From Polaromonas sp. JS666 (lineage in GTDB: Bacteria; Pseudomonadota; Gammaproteobacteria; Burkholderiales; Burkholderiaceae_C), in assembly GCF_900103405.1 (NCBI RefSeq), contig NZ_FNHX01000006.1, positions 62,001 through 126,000 of the forward strand: a stretch of 64,000 nt of DNA, given 5' to 3'. Positions 1-8,711 of this stretch are shown here, in pieces. The position numbers and the translations under genes were made by a program. How positions within the stretch are numbered: the stretch's first letter is position 1; every line of letters begins with the position of its first letter. A model generated the notes under the pieces. That model saw nothing but the letters and a program-made list of their open reading frames with translations. It made no database searches and was not told the DNA's origin.

Positions 1-618
1 GTTTTCCACGACGTGCGGATGCGGGTGGGCGTCGTCATAGGCCTGCAAGCCCACGCTTCCGGGGTTGACGATGAGCACATCGCCGCACTGCACCAAACGC
101 GGCACATGGGTGTGGCCGCACAGGACCAGTGAATGCCCGGCCTGCGCTGTGGCGCCCAGGCGCTCGCGCACCTCATCGGCCGTGGCCGGGCGTATGCCCG
201 TGGCGTGGCCCGCGCCAAAACCAGCAACGGTGGTTTCCAGCCAGTAGATCAGGTCGCTGGCCGGCGCGCCGTGGCACAACAGGATGTCGCCGCCGGCCAG
301 CTCCAGGCTTTCGGGCAGCGAGCGTATCCATGCCAGCTGCGCCGAACCGAGCTGGGCCGCCGTGTAGCCGTCGGTGCCCAGGGGGTCCAGGTACTGGCCC
401 TGGTCGATCAGCTCCAGCACCTGCCGTTCGTGGTTGCCGCGAATCGTGGGAAAGCCGCGCGCCATCAGCAAATCAGCCGTTTCGGCCGGCTGCAGCGGCC
501 CGCTGAGGATGTCGCCGAGGTTCACAACCTGGTCCACGCCCTGACGCTCGATGTCGGCCAGCACGGCCTCCAGCGCCGGCAGGTTGCCGTGGATGTCGGA
601 GATGGCGGCGAGTTTCAT
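1..618 (-). CDS. Metallophosphoesterase, YfcE-like (partial, C-terminus cut by window edge)
   Basis: The first 206 residues are visible, starting MKLAAISDIHGNLPALEAVL; no stop is reached before position 1. The motifs of calcineurin-like phosphoesterases are all present: D-x-H near residues 8-10 (SDIHGN), GD (LGDILSG), GNHE (RGNHERQ) and a late GHTH (CGHTHVP), which together bind two metal ions. Members of this family hydrolyse phosphodiesters or phosphoprotein/nucleotide substrates; the substrate here cannot be read from sequence. The GHTH motif lies close to the usual C-terminus, so only a short tail is probably missing. It lies 20 bp downstream of radA on the same strand and may be cotranscribed with it. 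Confidence 0.85.
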   Translation of the reverse strand, partial: MKLAAISDIHGNLPALEAVLADIERQGVDQVVNLGDILSGPLQPAETADLLMARGFPTIRGNHERQVLELIDQGQYLDPLGTDGYTAAQLGSAQLAWIRSLPESLELAGGDILLCHGAPASDLIYWLETTVAGFGAGHATGIRPATADEVRERLGATAQAGHSLVLCGHTHVPRLVQCGDVLIVNPGSVGLQAYDDAHPHPHVVEN

Positions 619-638
619 GGCACTGATTGTGCAACGCC

Positions 639-2018
639 TCAGCCCAGGCCGCGCACCACGTTCATCGCCTCTTCCACGCGCTCCACCGCGTGGATGGTCA
701 GGCCCTCGATGGGCTTTTTGGGCGCGTTGGCTTTGGGCACCACGGCCACGCTAAAGCCCAGCTTGGCGGCTTCCTTCAGGCGCTCCTGGCCGCGTGGGGC
801 CGGCCGCACCTCGCCGGCAAGGCCGACCTCGCCAAAGGCGATAAAGCCCTTGGGCAGCGGCTTGCCGCGCAGGGACGAGGTAATGGCCAGCATCACGGAC
901 AGGTCGGCGGCCGGCTCGCTGATGCGCACGCCGCCCACGGCGTTGACGAACACGTCCTGGTCCATGCAGGCCACGCCCGCATGGCGGTGCAGCACGGCCA
1001 GCAGCATGGCCAGGCGGTCGCGGTCCAGGCCCACCGAGAGGCGCCGCGGGCTGGGCCCGCCGTTGTCGACCAGCGCCTGGATTTCGACCAGCATGGGGCG
1101 CGTGCCTTCCAGTGTGACCAGCACGCAGCTGCCGGGCACCGGTTCACTGTGCTGGCTCAAAAAGATGGCGCTCGGATTGGCCACGCCCTTGAGGCCTTTT
1201 TCGGTCATGGCGAACACGCCGATCTCGTTGACCGCGCCGAAGCGGTTCTTGATGGCGCGCACCAGGCGAAAACTCGAATGCGTGTCGCCTTCAAAGTAGA
1301 GCACGGTGTCCACCATGTGCTCAAGCACACGCGGGCCGGCCAGCGCGCCCTCTTTGGTCACATGGCCGACCAGCACGATGCACACGCCGCTGGACTTGGC
1401 CGCGCGCGTGAGGTGGGCCGCGCATTCGCGCACCTGCGCGACCGAGCCGGGCGCGGAGGTCAGCTGGTCGGAATACACGGTCTGGATGGAGTCGATCACG
1501 GCGATCGCCGGCTGGGTGGCTTCCAGCGTGGCGAGGATTTTTTCAAGCTGGATCTCGGCCAGCACCTTGACCTGCGAGCCGTCCAGCCCGAGCCGGCGTG
1601 AGCGCAGCGCCACCTGCGCGCCGCTTTCTTCACCGGTCACATACAGGGTGTTGAGCCCAGCGCGCTGCAGCGAATCAAGCGCCTGCAGCAGCAGCGTGGA
1701 TTTGCCGATGCCCGGGTCGCCGCCTATCAGCACCACGCCGCCTTCAACGATGCCGCCGCCGAGCACGCGGTCCAGCTCTTCGTGGCCGGTGGGCGTGCGC
1801 TCCATGTCGGTGGCTTCGATGTCGGACAGGGCGGTCACGTCGGAGGCCTTGGCCAGTGACTGGAACTGGCTGCTGTAGCGGTTCTTGGCCGGCGCACCGC
1901 TCTCGGCGGCCGATTCGACCAGGGTGTTCCAGGCATTGCAGTGCGGGCACTTGCCCAGCCACTTGGGGCTGCTGCCGCCGCATTCGCTGCAGGTGTAAAT
2001 CGTCTTGTCTTTGGCCAT
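639..2018 (-). CDS. radA: DNA repair protein RadA
   Basis: 459 residues, the usual RadA length. In order: an N-terminal four-cysteine zinc finger (CSECGG...CPHC), a RecA-like ATPase core with Walker A GGDPGIGKST, the RadA signature KNRFG (in IKNRFGAVNEIG), and a C-terminal Lon-protease-like domain. RadA is a DnaB-like branch-migration helicase that works with RecA in recombinational repair (family knowledge). The reading frame stays open far upstream on this strand, but the start was set at 2018 because MAKDKTIYTCSECGG is the canonical RadA beginning and the upstream frame is antisense to two clear genes. Regulation is not evident from the sequence. Confidence 0.97.
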   Translation of the reverse strand: MAKDKTIYTCSECGGSSPKWLGKCPHCNAWNTLVESAAESGAPAKNRYSSQFQSLAKASDVTALSDIEATDMERTPTGHEELDRVLGGGIVEGGVVLIGGDPGIGKSTLLLQALDSLQRAGLNTLYVTGEESGAQVALRSRRLGLDGSQVKVLAEIQLEKILATLEATQPAIAVIDSIQTVYSDQLTSAPGSVAQVRECAAHLTRAAKSSGVCIVLVGHVTKEGALAGPRVLEHMVDTVLYFEGDTHSSFRLVRAIKNRFGAVNEIGVFAMTEKGLKGVANPSAIFLSQHSEPVPGSCVLVTLEGTRPMLVEIQALVDNGGPSPRRLSVGLDRDRLAMLLAVLHRHAGVACMDQDVFVNAVGGVRISEPAADLSVMLAITSSLRGKPLPKGFIAFGEVGLAGEVRPAPRGQERLKEAAKLGFSVAVVPKANAPKKPIEGLTIHAVERVEEAMNVVRGLG

Positions 2019-2192
2019 ACGTGATATTACTGTATAAATAACCAGGTTTTGGGCTTCATGATGATGCGGGAGGCGCCTGCCTGAATCCCGCCTGCTCAGC
2101 ATAATTGCGCGCTTGCACAGACAATGGCTTTTCGCTCTTTGTGTATTTCCCCGCCGCCCCGCCCCCCATCGCTTTCTTGAGGACACAGCACC

Positions 2193-3179
2193 ATGAACAT
2201 CTCGCGCCGCCAGCTCATACAGTCTTCCAGCGCCGCCGCCCTGCTCGCCGGCATAGGCCGCCAAGCCTGGGCCCAGGCCCTTGACAGCACCAAGGTCATC
2301 GCCGGTTTCGCGCCCGGCGGCACCGCCGACATCGTCTCGCGCCGCGTGGCCGACAAGCTGCACCCCGGCTATGCCAAAAGCGCGGTGGTCGAGAACAAGA
2401 CCGGCGCGGGCGGGCAGATCGCCGTGCAGTTCGTCAAGACGGCCGCGCCCGACGGCGCGACGGTGCTGCTCACGCCCATGTCCATGCTGGGCATCTACCC
2501 GCACACTTACAAGAAGCTGCCTTACGACCCGGTGGCCGACCTGACGCCGGTCTCGGCCGCGGCGATTTTTGACTACGGCTTTGCCGTCGGCCCCATGGTG
2601 CCGGCCAGCGTCAAGACCGTGCCCGACTTCCTCGCCTGGTGCAAGGCCAACCCCGGCCAGGCCAACTTCGGCTCGCCGGCGGCCGGCTCCTCGCCGCACT
2701 TCATAGGCGCGCTGCTGGGCCGTGCCGGCAATGTCGACCTGCGCCACGTCGCCTTCCGCGGCACGCAGCCCGCGGTGCTGGACATGGTGGGCGGGCAGAT
2801 CGCCGCCGTGTCGGGCCCCACCGGCGAATTCACCCAGCATGTGGCGGCCGGCAAATGCCGTTTGCTCTCCACCAGCGGCCCCAAACGCAGCCGCTTCACG
2901 CCCAACACGCCCACGCTTGTGGAGCAGGGTTTCAAGGACATGGCCTTCACCGAATGGTTTGGCTTTTTCCTGCCGGCCAAGGCGCCGCAGGATGTGGTGC
3001 AGCGCCTGAATGCCGGCATACGCGGCGCGCTGGCCTCGCAGGACGTGATCGACGGGCTGGCCGTGTCCTTCCTGGAGCCGGCGCCCACCTCGCCGGCCCA
3101 GCTCGCCGCCATGCTCAAGGCCGACACCGAGCTCTGGGGCCCGCTCGTGAAAGCCGTCGGCTTTACGCCGGAAGGCTAA
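2193..3179 (+). CDS. Tripartite tricarboxylate transporter-type periplasmic receptor (Bug family)
   Basis: 328 residues. The N-terminus (MNISRRQLIQSSSAAALLAG...AWA) is an export signal with a twin-arginine-like SRRQ. The mature part follows the Bug/TctC pattern: the FAPGGTADIVSR loop, VVENKTGAGGQIA, and a C-terminal helical pair. Bug receptors bind carboxylates or related small acids in the periplasm; most are orphans with no adjacent TctA/TctB permease, as here. The two dehydrogenase genes downstream suggest, but do not prove, a ligand that is a hydroxy- or keto-acid. A clear intrinsic terminator follows, so transcription probably ends before the next gene. Confidence 0.93.
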   Translation: MNISRRQLIQSSSAAALLAGIGRQAWAQALDSTKVIAGFAPGGTADIVSRRVADKLHPGYAKSAVVENKTGAGGQIAVQFVKTAAPDGATVLLTPMSMLGIYPHTYKKLPYDPVADLTPVSAAAIFDYGFAVGPMVPASVKTVPDFLAWCKANPGQANFGSPAAGSSPHFIGALLGRAGNVDLRHVAFRGTQPAVLDMVGGQIAAVSGPTGEFTQHVAAGKCRLLSTSGPKRSRFTPNTPTLVEQGFKDMAFTEWFGFFLPAKAPQDVVQRLNAGIRGALASQDVIDGLAVSFLEPAPTSPAQLAAMLKADTELWGPLVKAVGFTPEG

Positions 3180-3200
3180 GCCCGCCGCTGATGGGCAGGT

Positions 3201-3230
3201 GCCGCCCTTTACGCCGGGCGGCCTTTTTTT
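3201..3230 (+). terminator. Intrinsic terminator after the Bug receptor gene
   Basis: Perfect 7-bp stem GCCGCCC (3201-3207) / GGGCGGC (3216-3222) with an 8-nt loop, followed at once by C and seven T residues (3224-3230). It stands 21 bp after the stop of the receptor gene and just before the next start. Confidence 0.85.
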
Positions 3231-3245
3231 GTGATCAAGAGAACC

Positions 3246-4232
3246 ATGGGCAGCAACATGAAGGTATGTATTTACGGCGCAGGCGCCATAGGCGGCTGGA
3301 TAGGCATGGGCCTGGCGCGCGCCGGCTGCAGCGTCAGCGTGGTGGCGCGCGGCGGCACACTCGAGGCCTTGCAGCTGCACAGCCTCAGGCTCAACCAGGG
3401 TGGCACGGTCAGCTCGCAGGCCGTGGCCTCCAGCGCCCGGCCGGCCGAGCTTGGCGTGCAGGACATGGTGGTGCTGGCCGTCAAGGCGCCCTCGCTGCCC
3501 GAGGTCGCGCGCCAGATCGCTCCGCTGTTGGGCCCGGACACCCTGGTGCTGACCGCCATGAACGGCGTGCCCTGGTGGTTTTTGCAAGGCTTTGGCGGCA
3601 CGCTGGCCGGCCAGCGCCTCAGCTCCGTGGACCCCTCGGGCGAGATCGCCGAGGCGATCCCGGCCCGGCACATCGTCGGCTGCGTGGTGCACGCGAGCTG
3701 CTCGCTCGACGAGCCCGGCCAGGTGCACCACCACTTCGGCAACAAACTCATCATTGGCGAGCCTTCGGGCGAAAAAACCGCCCGCGTGCTGCAACTGGCC
3801 GCGCTGCTCGAAAAAGCCGGCTTCGAAGCCCCGGTGTCGGACCAGATCCAGAAAGACATCTGGTTCAAGCTCTGGGGCAATATGACGGCCAACCCGATCA
3901 GCGCGTTGACCGGCGCGACCATGGACCGCGTGCTCGACGACGAACTCGTGACCGCCTTTACCCACAGCATCATGCTGGAGGCCAAGGAGATCGGCGCGCG
4001 CATAGGCATTCCCATTAACCAGACCCCGGAGGAGCGCCACGTCATCACGCGCAAGCTGGGCGCCTTCAAGACCTCCATGCTGCAAGACGTGGAGGCCGGC
4101 AAGCCCGTTGAGCTCGACGCACTGGTGAGCGCCGTGCGCGAATTGGGCCAGTTGACGGCCGTGCCCACGCCCTCTACCAACGCCCTGCTGGGCCTGGCGC
4201 GGCTGCAGGCGCGGGTCAAGGGCCTGTACTGA
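3246..4232 (+). CDS. 2-dehydropantoate 2-reductase family protein (ketopantoate reductase-like)
   Basis: 328 residues. The N-terminal Rossmann motif GAGAIGGWIG is the NADP-binding loop of ApbA/PanE. Later the NGVPWWF segment and K-D-I-W-F-K-LWGNM give the lysine and asparagine region conserved in the family, and the C-terminal helical domain is complete. PanE reduces ketopantoate to pantoate for coenzyme A, but many Burkholderiales carry several paralogues beside Bug receptors that probably act on other keto-acids. The start at 3246 has AAGAGA a few bases upstream. A GTG at 3231 and an ATG at 3258 are alternatives. It is followed after 46 bp by another dehydrogenase. Confidence 0.88.
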   Translation: MGSNMKVCIYGAGAIGGWIGMGLARAGCSVSVVARGGTLEALQLHSLRLNQGGTVSSQAVASSARPAELGVQDMVVLAVKAPSLPEVARQIAPLLGPDTLVLTAMNGVPWWFLQGFGGTLAGQRLSSVDPSGEIAEAIPARHIVGCVVHASCSLDEPGQVHHHFGNKLIIGEPSGEKTARVLQLAALLEKAGFEAPVSDQIQKDIWFKLWGNMTANPISALTGATMDRVLDDELVTAFTHSIMLEAKEIGARIGIPINQTPEERHVITRKLGAFKTSMLQDVEAGKPVELDALVSAVRELGQLTAVPTPSTNALLGLARLQARVKGLY

Positions 4233-4278
4233 CATCTCTCCTTTCGCTTTCACTCACCACCACTTTTCAGGAGACAGC

Positions 4279-5169
4279 ATGAAACATATAGGCGTCATAG
4301 GCGCATCAGGCATGATGGGCCACGGCATCGCGCGCAACCTGCTGGCCAAAGGCTTCACCCTCAGCCTGACCGTGCACCGCAACAGGGAGCGCGTAGCCGA
4401 CCTGCTGGCCGCGGGCGCCAAACAGGCGTTCGGCCCGGCCGAACTCGGCACCTGCGACGCCGTCGTGATTTGCGTGACCGGCTCGCCCCAGGTAGAAGAA
4501 ACCTTGCTGAGCCCCAACGGCGTGCTGTCCAAGGCCAGGGCCGGCCTGGTCGTGATCGACACCTCGACCAGCGAGCCCGAGTCCACGCGCCGCCTGGCCG
4601 CTTTGTGCGCGCAGCATGGCGCCACGCTGGTCGACGCGCCGCTGGCGCGCACGCCGGTGGAGGCCGAACTCGGCAAGCTCAACACCATGGTGGGCGCCGA
4701 GCAGGCGGTGTTCGACAAAATCCGCCCCGTGCTGGCGGCTTACTGCGAAAACATCTTCCACGTGGGCGGCCCCAGCGCCGGCCATGTGGTCAAGCTGCTC
4801 AACAACTTCGTTGCCCAGGCCATCTGCACCGCCACCGCCGAAGCCTTTGCCGTGGGTGCGCTGGCCGGCATTGAACCGCAAAAACTGGTCGACGTGGTGT
4901 CGGCCGGCGCGGTGAATTCGGGCCTGTTCCAGGCCATGGCCAAGACCCTGGGCGGCGATTTTGCCGGCCTCAAGTTCGAGCTCGACAACGCGCGCAAGGA
5001 CTTGCGCTACTACACCCACCTGGCCGAACTCATGAAAGTGCCGTCCCTGGTCGGCGAAGCCGTGCACCAGAGCCTGGTGACCGCCAGCGCGCTGGGCTAC
5101 GGCAAGGAGTTTGTGCCGGCGCTGGTGAAGGCGCAGGAAAAGCTGACCGGCGCGAAGATCGCGCCGTAG
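4279..5169 (+). CDS. NAD(P)-dependent dehydrogenase of the 3-hydroxyisobutyrate dehydrogenase family
   Basis: 296 residues, typical for the beta-hydroxyacid dehydrogenase family. The N-terminal nucleotide loop reads GVIGASGMMGHGIARN, slightly different from the usual GLGxMG. DTSTSEPESTRRLA corresponds to the substrate-binding segment, GPSAGHVVKLLNN carries the catalytic lysine (VKLLNN), and KDLRYYTHLA is a typical C-terminal motif. The enzyme should oxidise or reduce a short hydroxy acid or semialdehyde with NAD(P). A good ribosome site (CAGGAGACAGC) precedes the ATG. It probably forms a unit with the preceding keto-acid reductase; the substrate is unknown. Confidence 0.9.
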   Translation: MKHIGVIGASGMMGHGIARNLLAKGFTLSLTVHRNRERVADLLAAGAKQAFGPAELGTCDAVVICVTGSPQVEETLLSPNGVLSKARAGLVVIDTSTSEPESTRRLAALCAQHGATLVDAPLARTPVEAELGKLNTMVGAEQAVFDKIRPVLAAYCENIFHVGGPSAGHVVKLLNNFVAQAICTATAEAFAVGALAGIEPQKLVDVVSAGAVNSGLFQAMAKTLGGDFAGLKFELDNARKDLRYYTHLAELMKVPSLVGEAVHQSLVTASALGYGKEFVPALVKAQEKLTGAKIAP

Positions 5170-5185
5170 TCAAGAACGCAGCCCG

Positions 5186-5650
5186 CTACAAGGCCTTGGC
5201 GTAAACCACAAAACCGGATTTTTCGGCCACCTGGTCGTACAGCCGCATGGCCGTGGTGTTGGTTTCGTGGGTTTGCCAGTACACCCGGTCGCAGCCCGCC
5301 TCCCTGGCTTGTTCATAGACGGCCTCGATCAAGGCCTTGCCGACGCCGCGGCCGCGCACCGATTCGGCGCTGAACAAATCCTGCAGGTAGCAGACCGGAA
5401 CAATGCGGGTGCTGCTGCGGTGATACAGGTAGTGTGTGAGTCCGACAAGCTCGCCATTCCCCGATTCGGCGACCAGCGCATGCACCGGCTCATAGGCATC
5501 AAAAAACCGCGACCAGGTCATGGCGGTGATCTCGTCAGCCAGGGCGGTCGGGCCGGCTCGGCCGTAGAAGCGGTTGTAGCCGGCCCAGAGCGGGAGCCAG
5601 GCGGCGAAATCTGTTTTGCGGACGGGACGGATCGTGATGGCGGAGGTCAT
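5186..5650 (-). CDS. GNAT family N-acetyltransferase
   Basis: 154 residues from MTSAITIRPVRKTD. The acetyl-CoA pyrophosphate loop R/Q-x-x-G-x-G/A is seen as VRGRGVGKAL, preceded by the beta-4 strand CYLQDLFSAES, and the fold ends with RLYDQVAEKSGF. Such enzymes acetylate amines of small molecules or proteins; the substrate is not predictable. The start at 5650 was chosen from the conserved beginning (ITIRPV). An ATG at 5668 overlaps the upstream RDD gene stop. The 10-bp gap to the RDD gene suggests cotranscription. Confidence 0.88.
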   Translation of the reverse strand: MTSAITIRPVRKTDFAAWLPLWAGYNRFYGRAGPTALADEITAMTWSRFFDAYEPVHALVAESGNGELVGLTHYLYHRSSTRIVPVCYLQDLFSAESVRGRGVGKALIEAVYEQAREAGCDRVYWQTHETNTTAMRLYDQVAEKSGFVVYAKAL

Positions 5651-5660
5651 GGGTGATCGA

Positions 5661-6122
5661 TCAGGCATTAAATTCCACAGGCCGGGTGGTGCCGGACTTT
5701 TTACGCACCACCACCGTGCCGGCCATCTTGTCATGCCAGCCCTGCTTGCGCGAATCAAAAGCCACCCAGAAAATGCCCAACCCCAGCGGGATGCAGGAAA
5801 CAAAGTAACCGAGGTAGCGGATCAGCAGCTGGCCGGTGCTGGGGTTGTTGCCGGTGTTGGCGTCAACTATGCGCGCGGCAATCGCCATCTTTCCAGGGGT
5901 GGCCTGGCGCGCCATCCAGAACGCGACCACCGCCACCGCGGGTAGCACCCAGGAGATCAGGAAATCCAGGGGGCCGTGGACGAAGTTCGCGCCCTCCCAG
6001 TAGGCGTCGCCGTAAATCGCCGTCAGCAGCGGGTACACCACGATGCCCAGCAGCAGGGTGTCGATGACGGACGCCCAGACGCGGATCCAGAAGCCCGCGT
6101 ATTCCAGTTCTTCCGATGCCAT
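5661..6122 (-). CDS. RDD family membrane protein
   Basis: 153 residues with the RDD signature: aromatic/Arg-Asp positions in GFWIRVWASVIDTLLLG at the first membrane helix, a second helix near FLISWVLPAVAVVAFW, and the loop QATPGKMAIAARIVD that is very typical of the family. Three to four membrane segments in total. RDD proteins are small inner-membrane proteins, some linked to Na+/H+ exchange, most uncharacterised. GGAG lies about 6 nt before the ATG. It sits between alr (upstream) and a GNAT gene on the same strand, with gaps of 25 and 10 bp, so an alr-RDD-GNAT unit is likely. Confidence 0.88.
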   Translation of the reverse strand: MASEELEYAGFWIRVWASVIDTLLLGIVVYPLLTAIYGDAYWEGANFVHGPLDFLISWVLPAVAVVAFWMARQATPGKMAIAARIVDANTGNNPSTGQLLIRYLGYFVSCIPLGLGIFWVAFDSRKQGWHDKMAGTVVVRKKSGTTRPVEFNA

Positions 6123-6147
6123 GGAAAACTCCAGTTGGAGAGGTTCT

Positions 6148-7242
6148 TTATTCGACCTGCACGGGCACGCGCTGCGCCAGCGCGCACATCAATTCATAGC
6201 CCACGGTGGCACCCGCCTGCGCGACTTCGTCGATGGGCAGTTCGGCGCCGCCTCCAGCGCGGCCCCACAGGGTGACTTCGCTGCCCATGCCCGCGGCGGG
6301 CACGGGCGTGAGGTCCACCGTGATCATGTCCATGCTGACGCGGCCCACCATGCGGGTGCGCACGCCGTTCACCAGCACGGGCGTGCCGGTGCTGCAGTGC
6401 CGCGGGTAGCCGTCGGCATAGCCGCAGGCCACGACGCCAATGCGCAGCGGGCCGTCGGCGGTAAAACTCGAGCCGTAGCCCACGGTGTCGCCGGCCTTGA
6501 GGTCCTGCACGCCGATGATTTTTGATGACAGTGTCATGGTGGGCTGCAAGCCCCAGCCGGCCGCCGTGTGTTCGGGGAAGTCGGGCGCGCTGCCGTAGAC
6601 CAGGATGCCGGGCCGCACCCAGTCGGAGCGGCCGGCCAGTACGTCGCGGTGGCGCAGCGTGGCGGCGCTGTTGCTCAGCGTGCGCTCGCCCGGCAGGTCG
6701 TGCGTGACGGCGTCGAAGGCCTGCAGCGCCGCGCTGATGCCCTTGGGGCCGTCGGCGTCGGAGAAGTGCGTCATCAGCGTGATCTCCTCGACCTGCGGCA
6801 GCGCGTTGAGGCGCGTCCAGGCGGCGCGGTAGCGCTCGGGTGGAAAGCCCAGGCGGTTCATGCCCGAGTTCATCTTGAGGAACACGCGGTGCGGCAGCTG
6901 CGTCTTGTGGGCGGCCAGCATGTCGATCTGCTCAGTGCAGTGGATCGAATGCCACAGGCCCAGGCGCGAGCACAGCTCCAGGTCGCGCGCGTCAAAACAC
7001 CCCTCCAACAGCAGGATGGGGCCGCGCCAGTCGAGCGCGCGCAGGCGCTGCGCCTCGGCCAGGTCCAGCAGCGCGAAACCGTCGGCGCTGCGCAGCGCGT
7101 CGAAGACGCGTTCTATGCCGTGGCCGTAAGCATTGGCCTTGACGACGGCCCAGACCTTGGCGTCGGGTGCGGCGGCGCGCGCAACGCCCAGGTTGTGGGC
7201 AAGCGCGGCGGTGTGGATGGTGGCAAGAATGGGACGTGGCAT
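6148..7242 (-). CDS. alr: Alanine racemase
   Basis: 364 residues, standard length. The PLP lysine motif [10 protein letters not shown] is near residue 34, and the second catalytic residue (Tyr) lies in DTVGYGSSF in the C-terminal beta domain, followed by [11 protein letters not shown]. The enzyme makes D-alanine for peptidoglycan from L-alanine in the cytoplasm. Only one copy is in the window, so whether it is the biosynthetic (alr) or catabolic (dadX) isozyme is unresolved; there is no D-amino acid dehydrogenase next to it. It is divergent from lplT across a 188-bp gap that must hold both promoters. Confidence 0.95.
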   Translation of the reverse strand: MPRPILATIHTAALAHNLGVARAAAPDAKVWAVVKANAYGHGIERVFDALRSADGFALLDLAEAQRLRALDWRGPILLLEGCFDARDLELCSRLGLWHSIHCTEQIDMLAAHKTQLPHRVFLKMNSGMNRLGFPPERYRAAWTRLNALPQVEEITLMTHFSDADGPKGISAALQAFDAVTHDLPGERTLSNSAATLRHRDVLAGRSDWVRPGILVYGSAPDFPEHTAAGWGLQPTMTLSSKIIGVQDLKAGDTVGYGSSFTADGPLRIGVVACGYADGYPRHCSTGTPVLVNGVRTRMVGRVSMDMITVDLTPVPAAGMGSEVTLWGRAGGGAELPIDEVAQAGATVGYELMCALAQRVPVQVE

Positions 7243-7430
7243 GGTGCGAAGAAGAAGTTGGTGCGAGCGGCGGCTTCAGCGGCCCGGTTGAGGCGGTGAA
7301 CCGGTTCTAAGGGCTTTCTGCATTCTGACACCGCCCCCCATGCTATAAACCGGAATCGTCTGGAGACATTCATTCATATCTTGCAGCATCAGATCGGCTG
7401 ATGCAGTGCCGCAATGACCACAACAGTTTA

Positions 7431-8711
7431 ATGAAGCGCGGTTTTTACACCATCATGGCGGCCCAGTTTTTCAGCTCGCTGGCTGATAACGCGCTGTTTG
7501 TGGCCGCCGTGGAGCTGCTCAAGACCAGCGGGGCGCCCAAGTGGCAGCCGGCGGCGCTAGTGCCCATGTTTGCCTTGTTTTACGTGGTGTTGGCGCCTTT
7601 TGTGGGCGCTTTCGCCGATGCGCGGCCCAAGGGCAACGTGATGTTCGTGAGCAACGCGATCAAGGTGATCGGCTGCCTCATGATGCTGTTCGGCTCGCAC
7701 CCGTTGCTGGCCTACGCCATCGTCGGGCTGGGCGCCGCCGCCTATTCGCCCGCCAAATACGGCATCCTGACCGAGCTGCTGCCGGCTTCGCAGCTCGTCA
7801 AGGCCAACGGCTGGATCGAGGGACTGACGATTTCCTCCATCATCCTGGGCGTGCTGCTGGGCGGCCAGCTGGTCGGCCACACGGTGTCCAACCTGCTGCT
7901 GTCCTTTGACTTCCCGATTCTCGAAACCGGCATAGACACTGCGCCCGAAGCAGCGATCGCCGTGCTGATTCTGCTGTACATCATCGCGGCCTGGTTCAAC
8001 ACCCGCATTCCCGACACCGGCGTCGAGATGCGGCCCATGCCACGCAACAAGCTTGAGCTGCTGCCCGACTTCTGGAACTGCAATTCGGCGCTGTGGCGCG
8101 ACAAGCTGGGCCAGATCTCCCTGGCCACCACCACCTTGTTCTGGGGCGTTTCCGGCAACCTGCGCTACATCGTGCTGGCCTGGAGCGCCGCGGCCCTGGG
8201 CTACAGCACCTCGCAGGCCTCCTCGCTGGTCGGTGTGGTGGCCATAGGCACGGCCGTGGGCGCCGTGCTGGCCTCCATGCGCATGCGGCTGGACCAGGCC
8301 ACCAGCGTGATGCCGCTGGGCATTGCCATGGGCCTGCTGGTCGTGCTGATGAATTTCATCGGCAGCGTCTGGGTGGCCGCGCCCTTCCTGATCCTGCTGG
8401 GCGGCCTGGGCGGCTTCCTGGTCGTGCCCATGAACGCGCTGCTGCAGCACCGCGGCCACAACCTCATGGGCGCGGGCCGCTCCATCGCGGTGCAGAACTT
8501 CAACGAACAGGCCTGCATCCTGAGCCTGGGCGCCTTCTACAGCCTGTCCACCGGCATGGGCTTGTCGGCCTTCGGCGCGATCACCGCCTTCGGCATCGTG
8601 GTGGCCGGCTTCATGTGGCTGATCCAGCGCTGGCACCAGCACAACCTTGTCAAACACAAGGAACAGGTCGACCACCTGCTGAGCATCGCCCGCAGCGATA
8701 AATCTCACTGA
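7431..8711 (+). CDS. lplT: Lysophospholipid transporter LplT (MFS)
   Basis: 426 residues with about 12 hydrophobic segments. The N-terminus MKRGFYTIMAAQFFSSLADN and AAYSPAKYGILTELLP are diagnostic of LplT, which flips lysophospholipids into the cytoplasm for re-acylation. In Enterobacteria it is fused or adjacent to the acyltransferase Aas; no aas is in this window. The start at 7431 is chosen by homology; the frame is open from an ATG at 7401, ten residues earlier, and neither has a strong ribosome site. The stop overlaps the ATG of the following DMT transporter (TGATG), implying coupled translation. Confidence 0.9.
   Translation: MKRGFYTIMAAQFFSSLADNALFVAAVELLKTSGAPKWQPAALVPMFALFYVVLAPFVGAFADARPKGNVMFVSNAIKVIGCLMMLFGSHPLLAYAIVGLGAAAYSPAKYGILTELLPASQLVKANGWIEGLTISSIILGVLLGGQLVGHTVSNLLLSFDFPILETGIDTAPEAAIAVLILLYIIAAWFNTRIPDTGVEMRPMPRNKLELLPDFWNCNSALWRDKLGQISLATTTLFWGVSGNLRYIVLAWSAAALGYSTSQASSLVGVVAIGTAVGAVLASMRMRLDQATSVMPLGIAMGLLVVLMNFIGSVWVAAPFLILLGGLGGFLVVPMNALLQHRGHNLMGAGRSIAVQNFNEQACILSLGAFYSLSTGMGLSAFGAITAFGIVVAGFMWLIQRWHQHNLVKHKEQVDHLLSIARSDKSH

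Noticed and set aside
2019-4253. Open frame on the minus strand extending radA upstream to over 1200 residues
   Set aside because: It is antisense to a clear Bug receptor and a dehydrogenase gene and begins without a plausible start; high G+C leaves antisense frames open.
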